A stretch of 64,000 nucleotides of DNA, from NCBI GenBank assembly GCA_012842745.1, contig DUSF01000044.1, positions 1 to 64,000 on the forward strand, given 5' to 3'. Origin of the DNA: Bacillus sp. (in: firmicutes) (GTDB lineage Bacteria; Bacillota; Bacilli; Bacillales; Bacillaceae_J). The translations under genes were made by a program, and so were the position numbers. Of this stretch, positions 34,554 through 43,166 are shown one piece after another. A model generated the notes under the pieces. It was given only the letters and a program-made list of their open reading frames with translations. It was not told where the DNA came from and made no database searches. Positions within the stretch are counted from its first letter, which is position 1, and each line of letters starts with the position of its first letter.

Positions 34554-37500
34554 TTAAAATGGGTCATCCATTAAAACAAATGTTATTTCCCAACTATTAG
34601 GATTATCACTTAGGTCATAAATGGTTTCAGGTGCAAACGTAATCGTTTTTCCACCTGCTAAATCAATCGGTATTGCTCCGTTGTATTTAACAAGGAATGT
34701 TACCGTATCATCTGGAGCATAGTTCGTAACAACGATACCAGTTGTTCCAAGGCTGTTATTAAATGCTGTTGTAATGGCATCTTTCGGATTCTTGCTTGGA
34801 TTTAAAGGTTCATTAAAGGTGAGTACAAGCGTGTCACCAGAACTAAACTGTTTGTCTCTTGATGGTGAATACCACTCCGAATCCCAATCATAACTAGCAC
34901 TTGAAGGTCCGACAGTATCTTGATTAACTGTACCGTATAAATCGAAATCAGCGACCCTAGGATCATCAGTAAATGTAATTTCGACTTTTTTAACATCTAC
35001 CACAGGGTTAGTTAATTCAATCTCAGCAAATTTTCCTACGGGTTTAATAGTTTTTACGGGATTACCTAATTGATCATACAGTGTTATTACTGCGATTCCT
35101 TCAAAATCACCATTGGTGCTTGCCATAAAATAAGAATTTACAGTGACTAGACTTGGGAAGTCATAAACAAATCTTTCATCTTTCTTGTCTCCGATATTGT
35201 TACTAAAGGATTTGTCAGTAAAATAATTGTACTGACAGCCACCTTGGCAAAGACGATCATCATAGCGAACCATGCTATTTGTTCCTAATAAACTCATTTT
35301 GTCGCTTGTATCTGGTGTTGTAACGGTCACCATTTTTAGCTCTGACAAATTGTTATAATCAACCGCAATCATATAAATATCATAGGTCTGATTTGGTTCT
35401 AATCCAATAATGGTTAGTTGGCTAGGTTTATTTACGTCAATTGAAACATAAGATTCAGCACGTATTGCATTGGCTGGAGCACCGTATGTAACCTGATCAG
35501 CAGTTAATGTTGGTTCGCCACTAGGCATGACGACATAATACATGTGCGCAGACCCCGAATTTTCAGTAACGTCTATGTTGAAAGTTACTCGATCTGGATG
35601 AACGCTATTAGTGGTAGGAGTCCCATTTTCGAAAATTGGCGGCACATCATCAAAACGCTCAATGTAGTAAGTTCCTAACAGATTGTTGTCCTTATCAATT
35701 ACAGAAAGTGCGAACTTATCTGCAATCGCATTATTAATTACAAAGTCTGAAAAAAGTACTTCTACATATGGGATTCCATTTTCCGCTTGGATTGTTAAAT
35801 CACGGTTAATAGAGTCTCGGTAGTAACTTGCCTCTACTTCAACTGTTCCAATATCATCCAGTGGCAGTATAGTCCCATTGGCATATGGTTTAAAATATAG
35901 CCTAAAGCTTGATGTACTATGACCAATCGAAGCACTTGCAGAATAATTATCAATAGAAAACTTTCCGTTTACATCGAGGTCAAACCCAACGTTTTTGATT
36001 ACGTTTATAGAAAACTCCCACAATTCATTCCCATTTTTCCCTCGAATAGGGTTAGAACAACAATCGTAACGGACGGTTGGATTTAGGCTTGTTAAATTAT
36101 TTTCAGTTGTTGTTATTGCAATAGTTTGGCGATCTACAGTGATGTCAACAATGGAAACTACATTGTCAGTTTCATCGAACACACGAAAATTGCCAGCATC
36201 AATACTGTCTTCCAACTCCTCATCAAATGTAAGAATAATTTGTTCTCCATTTACTTTAGAGTTAATTAATGTTAATGATGGAGGTATTGGATAGCTATCT
36301 TCAGCAATTACGACATTCGAAGGCCTACTTTCAATTCCATTCACTGTTTGTGTGACATAGTAGCGTTTTCCATTAAGATTAACAATAAAACGAGGACCAT
36401 TATCTGCGTTATCTATTGTTTGAACAACGGAATCAGTATCCGCATCATATAGTTTTAATAATGCGTGAATTTCATGATTAGTTATATCAATATAGAAAAA
36501 ACCATCAGGACTTCCTGAAATTTTTGGGGCAGCCGGTCTTTTAATTGTATTCTCCAATGTATACTCAAATGAAGCCACTTCACTAGTCCGTATACCGTCT
36601 TTTACAGCAATCGCTTTAATGACAGTTTGATCAGATGTTATTCTTGGTTTATAGGTAGAATCATATACTATCTTGTTATTCTTAGTTGGTGTTGTGCCAT
36701 CTATTGTATAATAAATATCTGCTCCTTCTGTCATTGCTTGTAGCGTAATTTCTTGTCCGACATCAACAATACCAACGGGTGGGTTAGCAGTTGGTTTAGG
36801 AACAGGTCCTTCAAACACGCCATATGTTGAAAAGTGGCTAACAGTTGCTGTTACTGTTTTGGCGGTTGGATTTACTTCGGACGATTGTTGATATTGCCAT
36901 GTGCCATCACTATTTTGATAGAATATACCTATATCACTGCTAGCTGACGTATACGGCAGTGTAAGTGTTACACCTTTTCCTGCAAGATTACTTACATCAA
37001 TTCCCGCAAATGTGAAACTAGCAATTGCTCCTGCTGGCTTTAGTCCAGTTGTTGCAAAAGTGTTAGGGTCAACAGACTTTACTGTTACAGAAGCTCCGCT
37101 TGGAATGTCTAATGTGCCAAGATTGAGACTAATTCCTCCTGTGAAATTTAGCGGCTCCCCTTGCTTAATTGCAACAGATGTTCCGATTGGGTTTATTGTT
37201 CCGCCACTTCCACCAGTGCTACCTTCGCCACCGCCGCCTGTAGTATTTCCACTTTGTTGTGGGGATTGATTTTGATTTGGATTTGTACTTGACGGTACGG
37301 ATGGACCAATTTTATCTATTTGCTCCTGTGTTAGCCCTGAATTTTTAGCCGCTGTTGTTACTTGCTGTTGTGTAGTTGCTGTTTCCGTTTTAAGTGCATT
37401 ATTATCTTTAATAATGTTATCAAGTGTTTGCTTATATGTTGTTTCTAGTATTCTTTCAACCTCTTGCCTAATAGAAGATTGACTAATTTCTTTCAAAACA

Positions 37501-38330
37501 GTCTCTTGAATATTTGCTAGGGCTGTGGCTGTCTTTGATAACTCTATCGCTGTTTTAATTAATTCTTCTTGCTTTGTTTGTTCGAACTGTTTTTGGGCCG
37601 CAAGTGCTTTTTCGTTCGTTTCCTTAATAACTCGTGTTAAATCTTGAATGATTTCAACAATCACGACTGGTTCAACTTGCCCAATCAATTGACCTACATC
37701 TAATAGCTGCGCTTCTGGTATTGCCGCTTGGTTTGTTGCTGTAACAAGTGTGTGATTGATTGTGACGAGCTGTTCTGCTAGTGAAAAGTTACCGTTTGTT
37801 GCGCTCCCGTTGTTCCTAGAATCAATATTTTGACTAACCCCTACGATTCCTTCGAGAACGGAAACAGATGATTTCCCAGCTAGAGGATCTGTTGAAACGA
37901 GAAAGTGAGTCCCGCGCACACCCATTACAGCAGTAGGTGTTTCAATATCATACTCATCATTGACATTCGACAGATTCTTTACGCTATTCCAAACCTTCCC
38001 AGACAGTACTTTTGTTTTTGTTTGCTTTCCATCATCTTTATTATCTAACTTAGAAACGATAAGCTTGGAATTGGCTCCAACGGTAGCTTTTGAGCCATCA
38101 TCATAATGAATATTGGCGGAAGCTTTTCCTTCCGTGCGGACGGAGTCCCCTTGCGTAAGACTCATTCCATCCTTAGCTTTAAATTCCCGTTGTCCGCCAC
38201 CTTTTTTAATGTAAACTTCACCTTTGACCTCTTTTACGACCGCAATGCGTGCGGCATCTGCATGAAAAAAGGCGGGAAGAAGCAATGAAAAAAGAAACAA
38301 AATGGATACCCAGAATTTTATATTCTTCAA
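34554..38330 (-). CDS. Giant secreted FecR-domain protein with chitobiase/Ig-like repeats
   Basis: About 1258 residues. A signal peptide (FWVSILFLFSLLLPAFFHAD) precedes a FecR domain at 30-170 (VKGEVYIKKG, VRTEGKASANIHYDDGS, AVMGVRGTHFLVST). A helical, Gln-rich region with coiled-coil character (about 200-345) is followed by a Gly-rich linker. After a hydrophobic-strand region comes a chitobiase-C-like domain (DVGQEITLQAMTEGADIYYT), then several Ig/SbsA-like domains (LTFDEELEDSI, LTFNEPLNPSKN) to the end. No LPxTG or SLH anchor is seen. TTG 38330 is chosen because AGGGGGG lies 5 bases upstream; ATG 38345 has none. Downstream of the CHASE2 cyclase, transcribed in the same direction. Confidence 0.83.
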   Translation of the reverse strand: MKNIKFWVSILFLFSLLLPAFFHADAARIAVVKEVKGEVYIKKGGGQREFKAKDGMSLTQGDSVRTEGKASANIHYDDGSKATVGANSKLIVSKLDNKDDGKQTKTKVLSGKVWNSVKNLSNVNDEYDIETPTAVMGVRGTHFLVSTDPLAGKSSVSVLEGIVGVSQNIDSRNNGSATNGNFSLAEQLVTINHTLVTATNQAAIPEAQLLDVGQLIGQVEPVVIVEIIQDLTRVIKETNEKALAAQKQFEQTKQEELIKTAIELSKTATALANIQETVLKEISQSSIRQEVERILETTYKQTLDNIIKDNNALKTETATTQQQVTTAAKNSGLTQEQIDKIGPSVPSSTNPNQNQSPQQSGNTTGGGGEGSTGGSGGTINPIGTSVAIKQGEPLNFTGGISLNLGTLDIPSGASVTVKSVDPNTFATTGLKPAGAIASFTFAGIDVSNLAGKGVTLTLPYTSASSDIGIFYQNSDGTWQYQQSSEVNPTAKTVTATVSHFSTYGVFEGPVPKPTANPPVGIVDVGQEITLQAMTEGADIYYTIDGTTPTKNNKIVYDSTYKPRITSDQTVIKAIAVKDGIRTSEVASFEYTLENTIKRPAAPKISGSPDGFFYIDITNHEIHALLKLYDADTDSVVQTIDNADNGPRFIVNLNGKRYYVTQTVNGIESRPSNVVIAEDSYPIPPSLTLINSKVNGEQIILTFDEELEDSIDAGNFRVFDETDNVVSIVDITVDRQTIAITTTENNLTSLNPTVRYDCCSNPIRGKNGNELWEFSINVIKNVGFDLDVNGKFSIDNYSASASIGHSTSSFRLYFKPYANGTILPLDDIGTVEVEASYYRDSINRDLTIQAENGIPYVEVLFSDFVINNAIADKFALSVIDKDNNLLGTYYIERFDDVPPIFENGTPTTNSVHPDRVTFNIDVTENSGSAHMYYVVMPSGEPTLTADQVTYGAPANAIRAESYVSIDVNKPSQLTIIGLEPNQTYDIYMIAVDYNNLSELKMVTVTTPDTSDKMSLLGTNSMVRYDDRLCQGGCQYNYFTDKSFSNNIGDKKDERFVYDFPSLVTVNSYFMASTNGDFEGIAVITLYDQLGNPVKTIKPVGKFAEIELTNPVVDVKKVEITFTDDPRVADFDLYGTVNQDTVGPSSASYDWDSEWYSPSRDKQFSSGDTLVLTFNEPLNPSKNPKDAITTAFNNSLGTTGIVVTNYAPDDTVTFLVKYNGAIPIDLAGGKTITFAPETIYDLSDNPNSWEITFVLMDDPF

Positions 38331-38378
38331 ACTATCCCCCCTCATAAAAAGAAACTTATATAGAGATAAAACTCTCCG

Positions 38379-38420
38379 TTATGATAAATTTGTGATAAAT
38401 TTATCACAAATTTATCATAA
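38379..38420. promoter_or_regulatory. Perfect 42-bp palindrome between cyclase and FecR genes
   Basis: Every one of 21 base pairs about the centre (38399/38400) is complementary. The core is GATAAATTTATC, and each arm carries a second TGATAAATTTG unit, so the site also reads as four phased TGATAAATT half-sites. It lies 49 bases before the FecR start. As RNA it would form a hairpin without a tidy U tract, so operator function is at least as likely as termination. Confidence 0.6.
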
Positions 38421-38458
38421 AAAGGCAAAAGATTGGAATCGGTTTTGGGTAATTATGA

Positions 38459-38493
38459 AAAAAATATTACTTTTGATAAAAAATATTACTTTT
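38459..38493. repeat. Direct duplication of a 16-bp element in the cyclase-FecR gap
   Basis: AAAAAATATTACTTTT occurs at 38459-38474 and again at 38478-38493, a 19-bp period. It sits between the cyclase stop and the 42-bp palindrome, a compact control region for the FecR gene. Confidence 0.85.
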
Positions 38494-38510
38494 AGCATAG
38501 GACAAAAGCA

Positions 38511-40337
38511 CTATTCTTCAGCTTCAACGGAATAAATTTGCACAGGTTTTTCTTTCCCTTTCACTTGAATCGCTTCAAGCGGTGTTATTACAAATAAATC
38601 CTTTATTCGTTCATACGTATTTTCGCTAATTAATATTTGCCCTGGTTTTGCATTTGACTCAAGCCGGGCTGCTAGATTGACAGTATCCCCAATAGCGGTG
38701 TAGTCAAGGCGGTCAGTTGAGCCGATGTTGCCAATGACAGCAGGTCCAGAGTTAATGCCGACACCGAAATATACGGCACGTCCATACTTTTTCTCTAAGC
38801 GTTCTGCCATTGCAATCGAATTCTTTTTCATTTCAAGAGCTGCCCGTACAGCACGTTCAGCATGGTCAGGCTGCTCAATTGGTGCACCGAAAATGGACAT
38901 TACGCCATCTCCAATAAATTTATCAAGTGTACCTTCAAATTTGAACACGGCACGTGTACATAAATCTAAATACTCATTTAAAATTAAAATAATTTCCTCA
39001 GGTTCCATTTTTTCGGAAAGTGGGGTAAAGCCCCGAATATCAACGAATACAAGCGTTACATCTTTACGTATGCCGCCAAGTTTAACTTCTTCTTTTGATG
39101 CTAAAATTTCATCAACAACCCCTTTTGAGACATAGCGTCCAAAAAGGCCGGTTACACGAGCCTTCTCCTTTCTTTCTACTAAATATTGCATGGCAACGGA
39201 TGTAATATAAACAATAATGAACGCTATTATCACATAAAAGAATGGCAAAAGAATATTATTCTGAACGAATAAAACCTTTGATACTATTAAATATAAGCTT
39301 GTAAACCCAACAAAGGCTACGAATCCCCATTTTACTTTCAGACGATCAATAATTAAATAGGATAGTGCTGTTAATAGGGTAATGATTAAATAACCAGTCG
39401 TAGTGGAAGCTTTCGAATAAATAGTTCCATCCAAGAAGCTTTGAATGATGTTAGCATGAATTTCAACTCCGTTCATTTTGGTAATTTCACTCATTGGAGT
39501 CGTATATTGATCCTGAAGTCCCGCTGTATATGGTCCAATCAAAACGATTGTATCTTCAAAATATTCAGGCGGAAAATCCCCATTAATTACTTGATAGATT
39601 GGAATTGTATCGAACTTTTTACCTAAAAAACCCACTTCATTTGAATCTTCTTGCGGCTTTGTGGAGTAGGAGAAGCGGATATCATTTCGGGCTCCTGTTG
39701 GTATTTTTTTGTCTCCGATAAACCATTCGTTTTCGTCATTCCATGTTATTTCTCGTCCTTCGTCCTGTAATAATAAATTGGCCAACTTAACAGAAATGGC
39801 AGGGATTACTTCATTCTGATTCCCTTTTATTCCTAACATAATATTACGAACGACACGGTCACGATCTTCAATAACATTGATATGACCAACTTGGGCTTTG
39901 TCTATTGGTACGGCTGGCCAATTAATCATATCGTATGCCAGCTCATTTGTATTTTGCTGTTGCTTTCCTTTAAAAACAAAGTTTGCAGCTAAAAAGATAT
40001 TGTCATGTTGATTGACTACTTGGGCTAATACTTCATCCTGCGCCTTGTCTTGGCTAGGCTCAGAGAAAAGTACATCGACAAAAATTCCTTTAGCTCCTGC
40101 ACTTGCTAGCTTGTCTATTGTATCGGCAATCACACTTCGAGGCCAGGGCCATTTTCCAACCTCGGTTAAGCTCTCATCATCAATTGCCAAAATCACGATA
40201 TCATGTGATACCTCTTTTTCGTCATCCTTCGTTAAACGGTCAGAAGTAAATTCATCAATAATAAAAAATGTGTTTTGTGCGTAAACAAAGCAAATAATAA
40301 AGCTTATAATCGCAATTGTAAGTAATTTTCGCAGCAA
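38511..40337 (-). CDS. CHASE2-domain class III adenylate/guanylate cyclase
   Basis: About 608 residues. A helix at the N-terminus, an extracytoplasmic CHASE2 domain (about 25-310; VILAIDDESLTEVGKWPWPR, GAKGIFVDVLF, DTIVLIGPYT), three helices (315-395) and a class III cyclase domain (415-600). Catalytic residues are visible: metal Asps in VFVDIRGFTPL and IGDGVMSIFG, the purine-selecting Lys in LDKFIGDG, and Asn/Arg in DTVNLAARLE. The adenine-contact Asp position is Thr (YTAIGDTVN), as in class IIIb cyclases. TTG 40337 fits AAGGAGGG better than ATG 40346, which abuts it. Cyclases of this form are rare in Bacillaceae. Upstream lies a Crp-type remnant. Confidence 0.9.
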   Translation of the reverse strand: MLRKLLTIAIISFIICFVYAQNTFFIIDEFTSDRLTKDDEKEVSHDIVILAIDDESLTEVGKWPWPRSVIADTIDKLASAGAKGIFVDVLFSEPSQDKAQDEVLAQVVNQHDNIFLAANFVFKGKQQQNTNELAYDMINWPAVPIDKAQVGHINVIEDRDRVVRNIMLGIKGNQNEVIPAISVKLANLLLQDEGREITWNDENEWFIGDKKIPTGARNDIRFSYSTKPQEDSNEVGFLGKKFDTIPIYQVINGDFPPEYFEDTIVLIGPYTAGLQDQYTTPMSEITKMNGVEIHANIIQSFLDGTIYSKASTTTGYLIITLLTALSYLIIDRLKVKWGFVAFVGFTSLYLIVSKVLFVQNNILLPFFYVIIAFIIVYITSVAMQYLVERKEKARVTGLFGRYVSKGVVDEILASKEEVKLGGIRKDVTLVFVDIRGFTPLSEKMEPEEIILILNEYLDLCTRAVFKFEGTLDKFIGDGVMSIFGAPIEQPDHAERAVRAALEMKKNSIAMAERLEKKYGRAVYFGVGINSGPAVIGNIGSTDRLDYTAIGDTVNLAARLESNAKPGQILISENTYERIKDLFVITPLEAIQVKGKEKPVQIYSVEAEE

Positions 40338-40375
40338 GATAACCATCCCTCCTTTTTAAGGTTGACTATTTTGTA

Positions 40376-40525
40376 GTATTCATATTTTTAAAATGAAACA
40401 AGTTTAAAATAATTTTCTGATTATGATAGGGTACTATATTTTTATTTTCCAAGTCCCTTAAAACAAAATTAACGACGTCTTCTGATATTCCAGAAATTTT
40501 ACTAATATCTTCTTTTTAACAATTT
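40376..40525 (-). pseudogene. C-terminal helix-turn-helix remnant of a Crp/Fnr-family regulator
   Basis: A stop-bounded frame of 49 codons without a start reads KEDISKISGISEDVVNFVLR, DLENKNIVPYHNQ, then KIILNLFHF. This fits the Crp/Fnr C-terminal winged helix (T-x-x-DIA-x-x-G-x-S-x-E-x-V-x-R-x-L-x-x-LE-x-x-x-I, then the final beta hairpin). The recognition-helix Arg of Crp is replaced (VVNFVLRDL). The cyclic-nucleotide-binding half is not visible upstream. It ends 38 bases before the cyclase start, on the same strand, suggesting a former regulator-cyclase operon. Confidence 0.5.
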
Positions 40526-40629
40526 GATAATTATATGTAAAGATTACGCAAAATTGTTGGAAGTTGTAAAGCCTTAAATGTTAAAATCAAATAAAAGAGA
40601 CATTTTATAAAGAAAAGGTGAAGCATTCG

Positions 40630-41001
40630 ATGAGGTTATTTATTATTTTAGGGGCAATTAATGCTTTTTTATCGGTGGCATTAGGGGCATTTGGGGCCCA
40701 TGGTCTTGAAGGCAAGTTAACTGAACATATGATGGATGTGTGGGAAAAAGCAGTCACCTACCAAATGTTCCATTCCGTCGGCTTATTTGTTGTTGCCTTT
40801 GCAGCTGATAAGTGGCGCGGCTCTAGTCTTGTGACGTGGTCTGGTGTGATGATGCTTATCGGGATTCTTTTATTTTCGGGAAGCCTTTACGCACTTAGTA
40901 CATCTGGAGTCACGATATTAGGCCTTATCACCCCGTTTGGTGGCGTTTCATTTTTGGCAGGTTGGACATTATTGATGCTTGCGGCTTTTAAAGCGAGATA
41001 A
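40630..41001 (+). CDS. ywdK: DUF423 membrane protein YwdK
   Basis: 123 residues with four hydrophobic segments. The N-terminal AINAFLSVALGAFGAHGLEG, the following VWEKAVTYQMFHSVGLF, and ITPFGGVSFLAGW are diagnostic of DUF423/YwdK. Function is unknown. ATG 40630 is spaced 8 bases from AAAAGGTGA; the in-frame GTG at 40618 lies inside that site. It marks the left end of the ywd-ywi synteny block. A strong terminator follows. Confidence 0.88.
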   Translation: MRLFIILGAINAFLSVALGAFGAHGLEGKLTEHMMDVWEKAVTYQMFHSVGLFVVAFAADKWRGSSLVTWSGVMMLIGILLFSGSLYALSTSGVTILGLITPFGGVSFLAGWTLLMLAAFKAR

Positions 41002-41032
41002 TTGGAGTACAGGGTATCGCGTTATAAGGAAA

Positions 41033-41092
41033 TAAAAAAGGACAACGGTATTTACATGACAGTAAATATCGTTGTCCTTTTTATATAATTTA
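41033..41092 (+). terminator. Terminator after ywdK
   Basis: AAAAAAGGACAACG-TATTTAC / GTAAATATCGTTGTCCTTTTT: a long stem with a bulge and T tract. Confidence 0.88.
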
Positions 41093-41097
41093 AAGTT

Positions 41098-41146
41098 ATG
41101 ACTTATTCATGACTTATTCATGACTTTTGTCATAAAAAATATGACT
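41098..41146. promoter_or_regulatory. Helically phased ATGACT direct repeats upstream of the LRR gene
   Basis: ATGACT starts at 41098, 41109, 41120 and 41141 (steps of 11, 11 and 21). The first two copies belong to an exact 11-bp tandem unit, ATGACTTATTC. Same-face spacing suggests a cooperative activator site, 110-155 bases before the LRR-protein start. Confidence 0.45.
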
Positions 41147-41252
41147 CTTTAAAAGTATAATTATTTTCATATTCTGGAAAATGCTCCGTAAATTAACATG
41201 CACTTTTGAATAGTTGAAATCATATTTTAATAGATTTTAAGGAGGAAATAAA

Positions 41253-43085
41253 ATGATAAGAAACTTGTTCCTCGTTTTGTTTTTATTCATGGTCAACATT
41301 ACGCTTGTCTCAGCAAGTACATTGCCATTAATTCAAAGTATCGAATTAACGTCAGAAATTGATGACGGTGGAGAACCAACAACACTCACTCTAAATGAAG
41401 CTTATTTTGACACAAATCAAAGGGTAGTAGCACAAGCGGGAAAAAAGATGTATATTTCCGTGTCAGCTCCTAGAGCTATTGAGGTAAAGGCAACAGTAAA
41501 ATTACCAGATGGTATTGAACAATTGCATGATTTTACAAAAGCATTTAATAATGAATGGACGTTGGAATTAATACCGCTCGATTCACAGACGGGTGTATGG
41601 AGTATTGTGAAAATATCGGCGATGGACAGTACAAATCAAGTGGAGGAAATTACACCTGACTCATTGCAATTCTATGTACTTCCTTCACAATATCAGCAAT
41701 TTGCTACGAAATATCTTTCACCTGAAAATCAAATTATAAAGACAACATTTACAAAAGAAATGGATCCATCTACTATCAATAAACAGTCTGTTTCGTTAAT
41801 TGAAAGTACAATGGGAGCTGTTCCAAAGTTTCATATGCTATCTGACTTTACGATTCAAATGTCGGCTGACCATAGGAAGGCTTATATCGTCAAGGAAAAT
41901 CCTTATGAAGACAATAAAAATTATGTAGCCGTCTTTCATGATAGCGTTGCTGATACCGAAGGAAATAAATTAGGTAATCCACTTTACGTCTTTATAACCG
42001 GAATTGCTCAAATACAGAGTATTGACGATGTTACGGTGACGGTGAAGCAAAACACTCCGTATATAATGCCGAAAACAGTTATGGGAAAAGCCGCAAATGG
42101 AGTACTTTGGCCAGTTAATGTAACGTGGGAGCCAACTACAGTTGATACATCAACACTAGGAGAGAAGATAGCTACAGGAACTGTACAGGGATATAACGGA
42201 ACGGTTCAATTAAAGGTAAAAGTGGTAGCAGATTGGTTGCCACCAGTACATGACGGCTCGCTCAAAAATACATTAAATGATCCGAATTTGGCTCAGGCAG
42301 TTGCTAGTTGGTTAGGGAAAACGGTAGATGATAAGGTTACGGTTGATGATATTAATGCACAGCTTGCTAAAACCTATAATTCTATTGATTTTTCCCAGCG
42401 AGGGATTTCAGATTTGGGCGGTTTTAGCAATGTATTTGCGAATACAAATATTGCATCCATAGATTTATCTGGAAATTCGATTACTACTTTTGCTGATTAT
42501 AGTTATTACGAACATTTGAGATCAATAAATTTAAAGAATAACAAACTACAAGTGTTTGATATAATGTCTAAACCAGCACTAACTCATTTAGATGTATCTG
42601 ACAATGATTTAACTAATTTTAGAGTTGATACTGGTTCACTTAATTGGTTAGATCTTTCGAAAAATAAGTTGACATCATTCGATGCAACAAATATGAAGGA
42701 TTTAACACATTTAAATTTATCAAAAAATAATATACGTACATTTACTTGGGGGCAGTTAGATCAGCTTCAGCAATTGGATGTAAGCTTTAATCAATTGACA
42801 TCACTTGAAGCAAATGAAATGACAAATTTAAGAGCACTTTTTGTTCAGGATAATCAGCTTACTAGTCTGTCCCTTCCAGTGACTCATATTGGATTAATTA
42901 GTGCATTAAATGTTCAAAATAACCAATTAACAGCATTCCCAACAAATATTGAGAAGCAAAGCTACCTTCGAATCTTCTCAATATTTAATAACAAGATTGA
43001 TTTCGGGCAATATCAAAGTATAGACGACTATTTGAAAAATCAGCTTGGGTCGAATTATTACACTACAATGCCATTAAGTAATTAA
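41253..43085 (+). CDS. Secreted leucine-rich-repeat protein with Big/Ig-like domains
   Basis: 610 residues. The signal peptide (IRNLFLVLFLFMVNITLVSA) is followed by a short conserved segment (STLPLIQSIELTSEIDDGG), a beta-rich region, a SbsA-like Ig domain (TTFTKEMDPSTINKQSV) and a bacterial Ig-4-like domain (VTVTVKQNTPYIMP). Residues 345-600 are irregular leucine-rich repeats in the internalin manner (ASIDLSGNSITTFADY, LTHLDVSDNDLTNF, WLDLSKNKLTSFDA). No anchor motif is present. AAGGAGG lies before the ATG. It probably mediates binding at the cell surface; the ligand is unknown. The next gene encodes an SLH protein sharing the N-terminal segment. Confidence 0.87.
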   Translation: MIRNLFLVLFLFMVNITLVSASTLPLIQSIELTSEIDDGGEPTTLTLNEAYFDTNQRVVAQAGKKMYISVSAPRAIEVKATVKLPDGIEQLHDFTKAFNNEWTLELIPLDSQTGVWSIVKISAMDSTNQVEEITPDSLQFYVLPSQYQQFATKYLSPENQIIKTTFTKEMDPSTINKQSVSLIESTMGAVPKFHMLSDFTIQMSADHRKAYIVKENPYEDNKNYVAVFHDSVADTEGNKLGNPLYVFITGIAQIQSIDDVTVTVKQNTPYIMPKTVMGKAANGVLWPVNVTWEPTTVDTSTLGEKIATGTVQGYNGTVQLKVKVVADWLPPVHDGSLKNTLNDPNLAQAVASWLGKTVDDKVTVDDINAQLAKTYNSIDFSQRGISDLGGFSNVFANTNIASIDLSGNSITTFADYSYYEHLRSINLKNNKLQVFDIMSKPALTHLDVSDNDLTNFRVDTGSLNWLDLSKNKLTSFDATNMKDLTHLNLSKNNIRTFTWGQLDQLQQLDVSFNQLTSLEANEMTNLRALFVQDNQLTSLSLPVTHIGLISALNVQNNQLTAFPTNIEKQSYLRIFSIFNNKIDFGQYQSIDDYLKNQLGSNYYTTMPLSN

Positions 43086-43115
43086 TAGAAAAGTATAACA
43101 AAAAGTAATAAATAC

Positions 43116-43144
43116 AAGGGACAGCCTGTGTGGCTGTCCCTTAT
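43116..43144 (+). terminator. Hairpin between the LRR and SLH genes
   Basis: AAGGGACAGCC / GGCTGTCCCTT arms with a five-base loop; the tail is TATT rather than a full T run. It ends 22 bases before the SLH-gene start, so it may attenuate rather than stop read-through. Confidence 0.65.
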
Positions 43145-43166
43145 TAAAAATGGATGTGTAAAAAAC

